The position numbers were made by a program, and so were the translations under genes. A model generated the notes under the pieces. That model was given only the letters and a program-made list of their open reading frames with translations. It was not told the origin of the DNA and ran no database searches. This document shows positions 54,170 to 64,000 of a DNA stretch of 64,000 bases, one piece after another. The number at the start of each line of letters is the position of its first letter. The stretch's first letter is position 1. Source of the DNA: Odiellus spinosus (lineage: Eukaryota; Arthropoda; Arachnida; Opiliones; Phalangiidae); the NCBI GenBank assembly GCA_963920705.1, contig OY987226.1:22391300-22455299 (forward strand). The letters are read 5' to 3'.

Positions 54170-54620
54170 GACCAAACTAGAGTTCGGAATTCGTATAACT
54201 TTTGTTAATTGAATAAAATCATCGTTAGTGTCAATCAGGATATCCGTTCACAAAAACATATCCATATCTTATTTTAGTTAACGTATCTTAATGTAAGGCA
54301 AACTTTTTAGTCGTACTCAATTGTTATAGGAAATTGATACGTTATATACGAGTTATTCATTCCCGATAACAAAACTGGAAACTCGATTTCTACGGGGATT
54401 TTAATCCATATTGAGATCTCGAAGCTGGAATGTAGTAATTTAGTCGCTGTTCCTTTCAATTTAGATTAAAATATAATTATTGTATTTCATTCTACACGGA
54501 TTTCGAGTAGCATCACATTTTTATCCGTTTGAATAAACGCGTAATTTTGTTAATTAATCAAGCTTAAAGTTTTATCTCCGGATGATTAGTATCCATTTGC
54601 TACAAGTCTGTTTATATAAT
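54170..54620. repeat. Dispersed repeat, inverted relative of 62260-63020
   Basis: The block aligns in reverse with 62260-62366 plus 62712-63020 (for example GAGATCTCGAAGCT, TTTCATTCTACACGGATTTCG and GTTTGAATAAACG). Here the site of the 62.4-kb MITE is empty. Termini may involve CCGA(A/G)CTCTAG. Probably an old transposon family; the class is unknown. Confidence 0.7.
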
Positions 54621-55291
54621 TTGTGGTATTATATTAACAAAAAATTTAAAGGAGATTAAAATAGCTGAAAAAAAAAGCCTAGTTACCAATGGGTATTCAA
54701 ATCCGATTCAGAGCTCTAGAAAAAACCCGACTTAGGCGGGCTAGTCCATCATGGGGTTTCGTCCACTCAATTCGAGGTAATAAAGCGAAAGGTAGATTGG
54801 AAAATTATAAGGTGTAATAAAAGGGTACAGTTGGTTATTTAACAAAGATTTAACTTACAATTAAAAAATAGCGAGATTAAGGAATTTTGAGGTAATAGAG
54901 AGATAGGTGCCTAATTGGGTACAGAAGGGCTCATCTGATCTTATAAAAATTGCTACAAAAATGTTAAGCACAGATTTATTTTAATGAACAGAAGATATAT
55001 AAGGAATACTTTATAGAACAGGGATGTGGTTTTTTATCAGTGACGGAAAAATTACACTTACAGGGTTGTGACCTTATACGCGAGGAAATCAGGATCTCCA
55101 TGAATCCCGCTAAGCCTATTTTTAAGTTTATTTCTAGTTTAATATTTGTTCGTAAATTTTTTCACTTGTGGATTAGGTCTATTTCAACATAAGGAATCGA
55201 TAAAAAAAATCACTTGTTAGGTTGCATTCTCCCTTTAAGGCAGGAACAGGGAAATTGGTATCTCGCAGCCCAAATTAACAAGCCGATTAAT

Positions 55292-56485
55292 TCCGCATCT
55301 TGTATTTCTCAATTCGTCAAACCCATGCTGGTCGAAAATTACGGATTTTCATGAAACTTTTTTCTAGGATCCATTACAATAAGTAATGAAGACTGCGGAA
55401 GTTTAGCGACTTTAAATTGAAAATTTTTAAAGTTATGATTTTTTAAAGCTTTTGGGCCATTTTCCAATCTTTGCTATTTTGATTTTCGACTCATATTTAG
55501 TTATATATCCTGGCCGGTATTATTTTTAAACATCTGAAATTGGTTAACCCTAGCTAAAAACGTGTCCCGAGTCTGAATTTGAAATCCGTTTAGCTCTTTA
55601 CACTCAGGTTTTTGAGTGTTAAGCGCTAATTAGGGGTGGTGGATATTAACAATTAATGCCGAAAAAGGTCCACCTCCAATTTTAGTGAAATTTTTAGGGA
55701 ATCACCTATACGTATACATATAGAATAAACCCCAAAATTTGGTTTCACAGAAACCACTATTTCTGTCGAAAAAAAATAAATTATATTTTTGGGAGTGAAT
55801 TTTGGTATTTCAATGCTAACTTCCTATACAGGGTGGCTCTTAACAAAAACACAATAGCTTCTTTGAAGGGATAAAAATAACATTGAGCGCGTGCTAATCG
55901 AATTGATTTTTTCCAAAAGTCTCGCGCGCGAGTTCGAATAAAATGAAATAGCATAGGAAATTAACATTGAAATACCAAAATTCACTCCCAAAAATATATA
56001 TACGTATATATTTTTTTCGATAGAAATAGTGGTTTCTGTGAAACCAAATTTTGGGCGTTATTCTATATGTATACGTAGGTGATTCCCTAAAAATTTCACT
56101 AAAATTGGAGGTGGACCTTTTTCGGCATTAATTGTTAATATCCACCCCCTTAATTAGCGCTTTACTCAAAAACTTGAGTGTAAAGAGCTAAACGGATTTC
56201 AAATTCAGACTCGGGACACGTTTTTAGCTAGGGTTAACCAATTTCAGATGTTTAAAAATAATACCGGCCAGGATATATAACTAAATATGAGTCGAAAATC
56301 AAAATAGCAAAGATTGGAAAATGGCCCAAAAACTTTAAAAAATCATAACTTTAAAAATTTTCAATTTAAAGTCGCTAAACCTCCGCAGTCTTCATTACTT
56401 ATTGTAATGGATCCTAGAAAAAAGTTTCATGAAAATCCGTAATTTTCGACAAGCATGGGTTTGATGATTTGAGATGGAATGACCC
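55292..56485. mobile_element. Foldback transposon with GGGTCATTCCAT terminus, copy 2
   Basis: Arms of about 540 bp at each side (about 55295-55840 and 55940-56485) are near-perfect inverted repeats around a spacer of about 100 bp that itself contains GCGCG motifs. The right end reads, reversed, GGGTCATTCCATCTCAAATC, the same 12-bp start as the element at 3299-5643; the left end is more diverged. No open frame is kept. The target duplication was not found. Confidence 0.75.
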
Positions 56486-57285
56486 AAATGTCAATTGGCA
56501 GTAAACCACCAAACCATTCCGGTTTCGAAATTTTTTTTTAGTAACTAGTTTAGCCACTGTCTCCAATCTTCGTCACCAAAACACCGTTGTATTCCATTTC
56601 CCCTGAAAACTTAAAAATCTGCATTATTCGTTTGGTGCATGTGTCGAATTTTCACTGGAACTAGGGAATACAAGTTTTTGAGTGACGAAGCCTGACGTCA
56701 GTCTGTTAACCTCTCCCCGCGTCCAAACTGAATTTGTTTAAAACTCATTAGTTTCCCAAGAGAGTCATACCATCATAAAAGAAACTTCAAGATTCTGTCA
56801 GGAAAAAACATTAAAGCCTTAAAATTGGAATGGCCTATTACCATTATGTTAGTCATAACCTAAAAAATGCTTGAGGTACGTCAATCGTTCAGCAAAATAA
56901 CTGAATCCAATATCAAAAATTTGTAATCAAATTACCGGTTTTGAATATAATCATCAGTACTTGGCTCATTCCCTTCCGTAGTTTTGAGAAAAACTGAGAC
57001 AAATTGTCTAGTTCAATTTGAAGTATTAAAACAAGCTAAGTAATAAAATGCATTTAGTGTCAATTCATATTTATCTTCACCTAATCGTAAACGTCACCTA
57101 ACAGCGGATCTAACAATAAGTACTACTAATTTGAACTAAATACTTGCAAATATTTGAGAGAAAAAGTTGAACTATACCTTTCGATGCTCTAGATGAAAAA
57201 GGTGTCAGGTAGTTCTAGGTGATAATGTTTGCCGTAATTGTTTGTCATAGTAAGTTTCTGGCGTCTTTTGAAAGACGTTAAATGT

Positions 57286-57455
57286 TCACGTAACCATATA
57301 ATTCACCATTAAATGTTCACATAATCATATAATTCACCATTAAATGTTCACATAATCATATAATTTACCGTTAAATATTCACATAACCATATAACTCACC
57401 GTTAAATATTCACGTAACCATATAATTCACCGTTAAATATTCACGTAATCATAGA
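57286..57455. repeat. Minisatellite, about five 31-bp units (left arm)
   Basis: Units read GTTCACATAATCATATAA plus TTCACCATTAAAT with small changes. The same array appears inverted at 59385-59495 in the other arm. Confidence 0.85.
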
Positions 57456-58689
57456 ACATGGATAAAACAACTACAGGTGGTGAGCCATTTAAAAACACGG
57501 AGAAATTGCTGCGAGTGCGAGCTGACGTTGGCAGACGTGCTCGAACGTTTCTTAGATGGGTTGCAAACAGGCCACATCACAAATCACGATGATAAGTTCG
57601 TATTTCTCCGTCGCGAGGCTAGCGGCTTAATAGGCACATGGTAGACCGAAAATCCCAAAACATAGACGACCAAGTCGTAAAAGGTTAAAGCTTTGGAATC
57701 TCTAAAAACCATAAAATAATCTGATATAAACCGGCTTAAAGACAAAATACCTTAATTGGAACACTTCATAAGTCTAAAATAATAGAAAACAGCACTTAAA
57801 AACTCGAAAAGCCGCGGAACTATTACCATATAACGGAGCACGTTAAGCATTTGTTGGGCTTCTCCAGGGTTGGGAGTATATTTTCTTCTAGAGATCCATT
57901 TACATTTTCAGTTCGCGAGCCACTTTTTGAGAATATGGGAAGGGAAGGTCATACATCTTTATCATCGTGCGCGTCACTTACCTTATTTAAACTAATTGAT
58001 AAAGTTTGCAATTAGATAAAAACGATTCCGGGATATTAAATTATCGGGAAATGAAAAAGAAACTCTAGCTTAAATAGTCAGAACTCAATGGGCTTATCCC
58101 CCTGACAGAGTTAGAACTGAAAATCTAAATAGATCTCTAGAAAAAAATATATTTCCAACTCAATGGAAAAGCCCGAGTGCCCCATATATAGCGGATTTCT
58201 ACTAACCTTGCGAGTGCCCGACAATTGCTTTCTCGATCAGGGGTTTCAGCAGTGCTCTCGTCAGAGTTGCCAGATGTACGATCTGGATCGAATTTGTACG
58301 ATAATTAGGCTCTTCGCGCGATAAACGATCAGAAAGCGGGATCGCATGCCAAAAATACGATCCTACAGTTAAATACGATCCGATGTACGACCCTAAATTT
58401 AAGTTTAGTAGCGATAAATGCTGTTCATTATATGGAGTATCGGAGAAACAAATTCTACCACACACCTCTGCTCTCTCTCATCTTAGTGTCATCCCCTCAT
58501 GGAGAAAGCATTGACTCGTTTTCATTCCCAATTTTTTAAACCCCTGCCTATGGGAACGGGAGGCTGGAGCCGTATTACGTATCTAGCTATAATACCGGTC
58601 TTCTTCCACTTTTTTTCCCAGTATGATATCAATTTTTAAAAATAAGAACCAAACCGAGGCATTATAGTTTAATTCGGCGCGCACTGAAT

Positions 58690-58757
58690 CTGTTAAGGGG
58701 GAAGGGGGGATTACTGGATATTTGTCCAATAAGAAAATATACTTATTTCCGTCCCTG
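58690..58757. mobile_element. hAT-like MITE end (CAGGGACGGAAATAAG family)
   Basis: Carries GGATATTTGTCCAATAAG and the terminal CTTATTTCCGTCCCTG of the 8930/9521 family; the other half is missing. Confidence 0.7.
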
Positions 58758-59142
58758 GGGATCGAGGAGGCTACGGTCCAGCTACGGTCCGACAATTAGT
58801 TTACGTGTTCCATTATATGGTAAGAGTTCCGTGGTTTTTTCGCGTTTTTAATTGCGGTTTTATATGATTTTAGACTAATGAAGTATTCCAATTAAGGTAT
58901 TTTGTCTTCATGACGGTTTATATCAGCTTATTTTATGGTTTTTAGAGATTCCAAAGCTTTAACCTTTTAAGTCGTCTATGTTGATCGTCTATGTTTAGCG
59001 GTTTTAAGGCTTATAAGTGCCGATTTAGCCGCAAGCCTCGCGACGGTAAAATAGATCGATCCGCCGGACACGCGTTATGATTTTTCATATGGCCTGTTTG
59101 CAGAACTATCTAAAATACTTCGAATAAGTCTGCCAACGTAGA

Positions 59143-59308
59143 GGTCGGTGTTTCAACAAGATATTTCTGGTTATTTTTTCTTTATTCATAATTTGAAATT
59201 ATCCACGGGAAGTCTATGATAAATCCAATGTAATCGCGAATATTTAACCGATTATTGTTAATGATTAACTGATATTTGTGGATTGTCTTGTCAAAACCCC
59301 GATCACTA
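59143..59308. mobile_element. MITE with GATCGGGGTTT ends, copy 2
   Basis: A diverged copy of 51010-51180, inserted in the right arm of the large foldback. The left arm supplies the empty site (GACGTTGGCAGAC at about 57520), so this insertion postdates the foldback. Confidence 0.75.
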
Positions 59309-59384
59309 TGTCAACGTCAGCTCGCCACTTGCAACAGATTTGTTCGTGTTTTTAAATGGCTCACCACCTGTAGTTGTTTTATCC

Positions 59385-59495
59385 ATGTTCTATGATTACG
59401 TGAATATTTAACGGTGAATTATATGGTTACGTGATTATTTAACGGTGAATTATATGATTACGTGAACATCTAATGGTGAATTTTGAATTATGTGA
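59385..59495. repeat. Minisatellite, about three 31-bp units (right arm)
   Basis: The inverted counterpart of 57286-57455 (TTAACGGTGAATTATATG and GTTACGTGA units), with fewer copies. Confidence 0.8.
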
Positions 59496-60845
59496 CCATT
59501 TTACGTCCTTTTAAAAGACGATGGAAACTTTGGATGACATAAACAATTACGGCAAGCATTTATTATCACCTAGAATACTATTCACCTTTTTCATCTAGAG
59601 CATCAAATGGTATCGTTAAACTTTTTTTCTTAAATATTTCCAAGTATTTAGTTCAAATTGGGAGTACTTAGATCCGTTGTTAGATGATGTTTACTATTAG
59701 GTTGAAGATAAATATGAATTGACACTAAATGATTTTCATTTCTTTGCGTGTTTAATAATTAATGTTTTCCGGAGCGTTTACATAATTTGTCTTTGGTTAA
59801 GTTAAGATATTGCAGCATTTCTACAGAGTGTTGGTGGTATTTACTCCTAGATATGTGAAAAGCTCAAAATGCATTAATTGGTTCGTCCGTTCTGTTGCGT
59901 TAGTTAAACCAGACAATTTGTCTCAGTTTTCCTCGAAACTACGCAAGGGGATTTTTTCTCAGGAGATAAGTACTGATGATTTATTGTTATGGTGTTGTTA
60001 ATTTTCCGGAAACGAGGGAAGTTTTCTGGAAAATTTTCTGCAAATCGGAAAAACAAGAAACCTTGGAGTTAGCTTTAAATCATTTGATTTTTATTTTTTT
60101 AATTGACAGAAAATTAAATATTTAATCATAGAACAATTTAAATCAGTTTCAGACTTTACACTTTAGAATTTAATTGAATCTAATTCGCTATCGATTCAAT
60201 TTCAACTTCTGTTATTGAACCTTACAGTACGACCGTTGGTTAGTTAGATTTCATGGAACTTCTTGCTAAAAGATTCACACGCGAAGCTCCGAATGCCCGA
60301 ATCACCCGTATGACGTCGTTTCATTTCACACGATCTAGTTACTGTAATTGTAGCCTAAAGTAAGGGTAAAACTAAAAGTCCCTTCAAATGAGAAGAGTGA
60401 ACCAAGCGAACGTCGTTTTTTCGGAATTCACTATTCCTATACGACCTTGCTTTTCCTCTGATTTATTATGGGCCTGAGCCTAAATGAAATAGCGTGTTGG
60501 ATTATATAAATTGATTTGGAAAAAATCAGGACTAAACTCAAAATTTGGTAGCGGAAAGATATCCATCGGTCATTTTCCGGTAAATTTTCCAGCTTACAAC
60601 CCTTGATGATTATATTCAAAACCCATTAGGTTACGAACTTGTGATATTGGCGTCAGTTATTTTGCCGAACAATTATCGCAAGTATTTGTTTGGGTTATGA
60701 CTAACACGAATAATTGGTCATTTCAATTTTATTTTTTTCTTCTTTAATGATATTATGACTCGTAGGTAAATTAATGAGTTTTAAACAAATCAGTTTGGAC
60801 GCTGGAGAGCTTAACAGATTTATGTCCATCTTCGTCACTGAAAAC

Positions 60846-61525
60846 TAAATAAACTACGTTGTCACCTGAAGAGGCATTAACCAAAATCAATCCAGTTTCG
60901 GGAAGGGGTTTGTTTAGTTAAAGTTATTTCTTGAGTTCTACCAAAAGCTCTGAACTTTTTCTGAACCACAGTAATTAACGCCCAATAGAGTAACGGTCAA
61001 AGCAAACTCATATTGACGTTGTTACCAACCAAAATGAAACGCCAGAGTTGAGCCTCGCTTTTTTTAGAGATTTGATTTAGTCAATACCTTCTTTGTTAAA
61101 TAAAATCCATGCCAATGCTAAAAAGTCTGTCCAAAACTGCAAACATTTCATGGTCCAAAATGAGGATTTTTCCCATAACTTGTGACGTGACTGAGCCAAA
61201 GTTAATTGTTATCAAACAAATTACGTGAAATAATTGCAAAAGTAAATAACCAAATAATTATTTATTGGTAGTCGTTAAATGGTATGTAAACTTTTTAAAA
61301 TATTTTATGAAACATATCTTTGAACATTTAATCCGGAAATTAATTTTGTTCTCAGGATTGTAGCGAATTATAGCCGTTCTTCTGTAGTTCCTCTGATATT
61401 TCTTTTAAAACTTCTGCATTTTCAACTGACCACGTCGGCTAAAAAAAATTTAAAATTCAAAAAAGAAGTATTTTCTTTTTCTTTTATGGGAATCAGCTTA
61501 ATCATGGACCAAGTGGAGGGTACAA
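60846..61525. other. No gene recognised
   Basis: AT-rich flank of the large foldback. No ORF of interest, RNA gene or repeat was identified. Confidence 0.4.
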
Positions 61526-61826
61526 CTAGCCCATCCCCCTGCGACTAGCCCATCCCCCTGCGACTAGCCCATCCCCCTGCGACTAGCCCATCCCCCTGCG
61601 ACTAGCCCATCCCCCTGCGACTAGCCCATCCCCCTGCGACTAGCCCATCCCCCTGCGACTAGCCCGTCCCCCTGCGACTAGCCCATTCCCCTGCGACTAG
61701 CCCATTCCCCTGCGACTAGCCCATTCCCCTGCGACTAGCCCATTCCCCTGCGACTAGCCCATTCCCCTGCGACTAGCCCATTCCCCTGCGACTAGCCCAT
61801 TCCCCTGCGACTAGCCCATTCCCCTA
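61526..61826. repeat. Minisatellite, 16 units of 19 bp
   Basis: Tandem CTAGCCCATCCCCCTGCGA units start at 61526 and recur every 19 bp. Units 1-7 read CATCCCCC, unit 8 reads CGTCCCCC, and units 9-16 read CATTCCCC, so the array has two homogeneous blocks. There are no spacers, so this is not a CRISPR-type array. Confidence 0.95.
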
Positions 61827-62259
61827 ATTTAATTACTAGATTAAATTACGATTTTTGTAACAATTTTTAATATCTGCCCCTTCGCGGTCTGTCTCCAACG
61901 AGGTAATTGTCCATTTCAAAGAACCCTATCTGCTTTAGAATTTCCCCTTAAGAACATAGCCTGGCTTTGAGTACACAATTTGTTATGATCAACGTCGTCT
62001 TCTAAGCTAGACAAAACACGACTGTACAGGGTCTATACAAATCGCAGATATTCCCGTTAAAGTAGGCAAGAAACGTGACTCGATTCGGGCCTTGCCAAAT
62101 TGATCTCGCACCAAGCTTTCGAAATTAATCTTCAGTAAATAAAAATATAAACGAGGCTGTTTTTACATATGCCTAACGTCGGTTTTGCTTTTCATTTCAA
62201 TATGCTCCTACAGAATAACCAAAGAAATATAGCTCTGAATAGGATAGTAATTTGTTAAT
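61827..62259. other. No gene recognised
   Basis: Intergenic DNA between the minisatellite and the dispersed repeat; nothing recognised. Confidence 0.4.
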
Positions 62260-63020
62260 TAATATAAAACGACAAAATAAAGAAGCATTCATATAAAATG
62301 GATAAGAATTATCGGGAGATAAAATTTTAAGCTTGATTAATAAACAAATTACACGTTTATTCAAACCAGAAGCCGATGAAACCCTCCTTTGAAGTCTATT
62401 ACTCCCGGGTCTTGTCAACCCCTCTCTGTATGGGTTAGTTTCAAAAAGCGCGATTCGTACGCCTCCTAACGGTAGATATTTTCGGAGCTGGAGTTCGTCG
62501 AGCGAATATCTCTAGCAGCCTTGGCGTTCGTCAAAAAAACGTCGTCGTTTGTGGAGAGAGAGAATTTCCAATTTTCCGTAGACAAGGGGGTATGAAGTAG
62601 GACCCCTCCGATCTCGTAAAATTGGGAATTTTACCCATACAGAGAGGAGCGCTATATGAAACATTAGTGTAATAGACTTCAAAGGAGGGTTTCATCGGCT
62701 TCTGTTCAAACGGATAATGCGAAGATAAAAATATGTTTCTCGAAATCCGTGTAGAATGAAATATAATAATTATATTTTGATCTAAATTGAAAGGAACTAA
62801 ATTACTACATTCTAGCTTCGAGATCTCAATTTGGGTTAAAATCCGCGAAGAAACTCGAGTTTCAAATTTTATTATCCGAATGAATTGTCAATTTCCTTTA
62901 ACAATGAGTACGAATAAAAAGTGTTTCTTACATTCAGATACTTTAACTCGAATAAGAAATGGATTTTTTTTTCGCGAACGGATATCTGATTAACTTTCAC
63001 GATGGTCTTATTAAATTAAC
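62260..63020. repeat. Dispersed repeat with nested MITE
   Basis: The inverted relative of 54170-54620, split by the CAGAAG-family MITE at 62367-62704. The CCGAGCTCTAG motif near 63036 may mark its end. Confidence 0.7.
62367..62704. mobile_element. CAGAAG-family MITE, complete copy
   Basis: 338 bp, ends CAGAAGCCGATGAAACCC and its exact reverse complement, flanked by TTCAAAC (62360-62366 and 62705-62711). The related repeat at 54170-54620 has the undisturbed site (single GTTTGAA), which confirms a 7-bp target duplication. Confidence 0.92.
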
Positions 63021-63460
63021 AAGTTACACCAACTCCGAGCTCTAGAAATAAACCGGCTTTCTTAATGCGTAAAACGTTTTCTAATTTGAACAAAAATAAT
63101 TCAAATTTCAAAATTCAAACAAAATTCGACCCAATCTCGGACCCAATAGACCAAATGAAATAACCTTGACTTCGATAAAAGTGGAGTGAAATTTAAAATG
63201 CCTTTTTGACCAATTCCAAACTAGATTGAAGATTTTTGTGTAAGCCGATTTTTCTTTCGTTATTCTATAGAAAAAGTAATGAAATGAAAAGTAAAACCGA
63301 CGTCACGCGTGTGTAAAAACAGACTTGCAAATGTTTTCAATTTATTGTAATTACATTTGCGATGTTCGCGCGAGAGCAATTTGATAAGGCCCAAAATCAA
63401 GTCAGGCTGCGTGTTTATTTAAAAGGAGCGCAGCAACCTCTTGCTTTAATATGTAAATAA

Positions 63461-63645
63461 TTATCCCACCTGTATTTGCATTCCTTTTCCCAATGCAACG
63501 ACACTTCGACGGTGTATTTTTCCCGTCGTCGTTCGAGGTAGTTCCTTTATGGCAATCACTTTTCCAAACGTGACGGCTACCCCGAAGTGATTGGATACCT
63601 TTTCAAGGATTTCGCTGGAAATCTGGGAAACGGCTTTCGTTGAGT
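63461..63645 (-). CDS. Last exon of an acyl-adenylating (ANL superfamily) enzyme
   Basis: The exon begins after an acceptor (TTATTCTAG, read on the minus strand) and runs to a stop at 63461-63463, encoding about 61 residues. It contains ELPRTTTGKIHRR, the A10 motif of adenylate-forming enzymes; its lysine contacts the acyl-adenylate in the adenylation half-reaction. The preceding SSEILEKVSNHFGVAV fits the small C-terminal subdomain. Relatives are acyl-CoA synthetases and fatty acyl-AMP ligase-like proteins; which one cannot be told from one exon. The rest of the gene must lie beyond the right edge, and I see no other exon in the last 350 bp. Confidence 0.7.
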
Positions 63646-63859
63646 CTAGAATAAGATAATAATCATAAGTACTACTTAAACGAGACATGATTATGCTGGC
63701 AACAAGCCTATTAATTGAGCCCGGCCCCGTAATAATGAATAGGGACTTAACATAATGAACTAGGCATGCGCGTCCTGATCTACTGGGAAAAATTCAATTA
63801 TAGGTCAGAAATAAATCGAAGCTATGGAATAAAGCGTATTATGTAGTATTTAACTAGAA

Positions 63860-64000
63860 GAAGAAGCTTATTAACCCTCCTTTGAAGTGAATTACCCCAG
63901 GGTCTTGTTTACCAATGTCTGAAGGGTCAAGTTTCAAAATTTCGATTTGAACGCCTCCTAAGGGCGGGTATTTTCGGAGCTGGAGTTGAGGTTAGACTGT
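63860..64000. mobile_element. CAGAAG-family MITE, diverged, cut by the window edge
   Basis: Matches the left half of 62367-62704 (AACCCTCCTTTGAAGTGAATTA, GGGTCTTGTTTACC, ATTTTCGGAGCTGGAGTT). It lies in the presumed last intron of the ANL-enzyme gene. Confidence 0.75.

Larger units (their letters stand above)
56675..60845. mobile_element. Large foldback element, about 4.2 kb
   Basis: The left arm (about 56675-57870) and right arm (about 58790-60845) are inverted copies. Matching blocks include GAGTGACGAAG, GTCCAAACTGA, GACAAATTGTCT, ATTCACCGTTAAAT, AAACGTTTCTTAGATGG and CTTTAACCTTTTA. The right arm is longer because of insertions: a MITE at 59143-59308 and a stretch at about 60003-60600 bounded by TTTTCCGGAAA and TTTTCCGGTAAA. 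The spacer (57871-58790) contains the end of a CAGGGACGGAAATAAG MITE (58690-58757). No transposase frame is kept; divergence between arms shows it is old. Confidence 0.65.

Noticed and set aside
59810-60001. 63-codon ORF
   Set aside because: It lies in the right arm of the large foldback and has no matching frame in the left arm.
61526-61826. CRISPR-like array
   Set aside because: Units are contiguous with no spacers, and the genome is eukaryotic.

Overview
The window is AT-rich eukaryotic DNA, most likely from an arthropod. The evidence is spliced genes with GT-AG introns, AATAAA poly(A) signals, a GT10 fucosyltransferase, a leucine-rich-repeat protein of the kind annotated in crustaceans and springtails as the luciferase non-catalytic subunit, Jockey-type LINE and Ty3-type LTR elements, and very many short inverted-repeat DNA transposons. 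A crustacean or springtail is my guess; the sequence alone does not fix the order.

Host genes I can support: a five-exon secreted LRR protein (12371-19538, +); two intronless linker-histone-like paralogues (23162-24679 and 37091-38713, both +); a three-exon single-pass membrane protein (40862-41744, +); a two-exon alpha-1,3-fucosyltransferase (51956-54047, +); and the last exon of an acyl-adenylating (ANL) enzyme entering from the right edge (63461-63645, -). Two weaker single-ORF candidates lie at 6853-7131 (-) and 8504-8806 (-).

Most of the rest is mobile DNA, much of it nested. At 1.7-6 kb a Jockey-like LINE is split by a 2.3 kb long-inverted-repeat transposon whose 4-bp target duplication can be read from the interrupted frame; that transposon carries a smaller MITE. 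At 8.9-9.8 kb three MITEs sit side by side. Intron 2 of the LRR gene holds a three-level nest (hAT-like, hAT-like, retroposon). At 20.5-22.8 kb two related elements used the same target site, leaving three copies of one 7-bp duplication.

At 25.2-35.8 kb a very large palindrome lies between the two histone-like paralogues. It is made of two head-to-head copies of a DDE transposon whose transposase ends in a SWIM zinc finger. The left copy has an open reading frame; the right copy is broken and carries a young Ty3/Gypsy LTR element with identical LTRs. At 51-61 kb several long foldback elements follow one another, and minisatellites lie at 11.6, 22.3, 45.5, 57.3/59.4 and 61.5 kb. The single fucosyltransferase intron is a degenerate repeat tract that ends in a perfect five-unit heat-shock element.

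The host genes do not form a pathway; they are independent single-copy or duplicated loci in a transposon-dense neighbourhood. The strongest leads are the SWIM-DDE head-to-head palindrome, the histone H1-like proteins with tail lengths reversed, the GGGTCATTCCAT foldback family, the suite of MITEs with 7-bp target duplications, and the heat-shock element.
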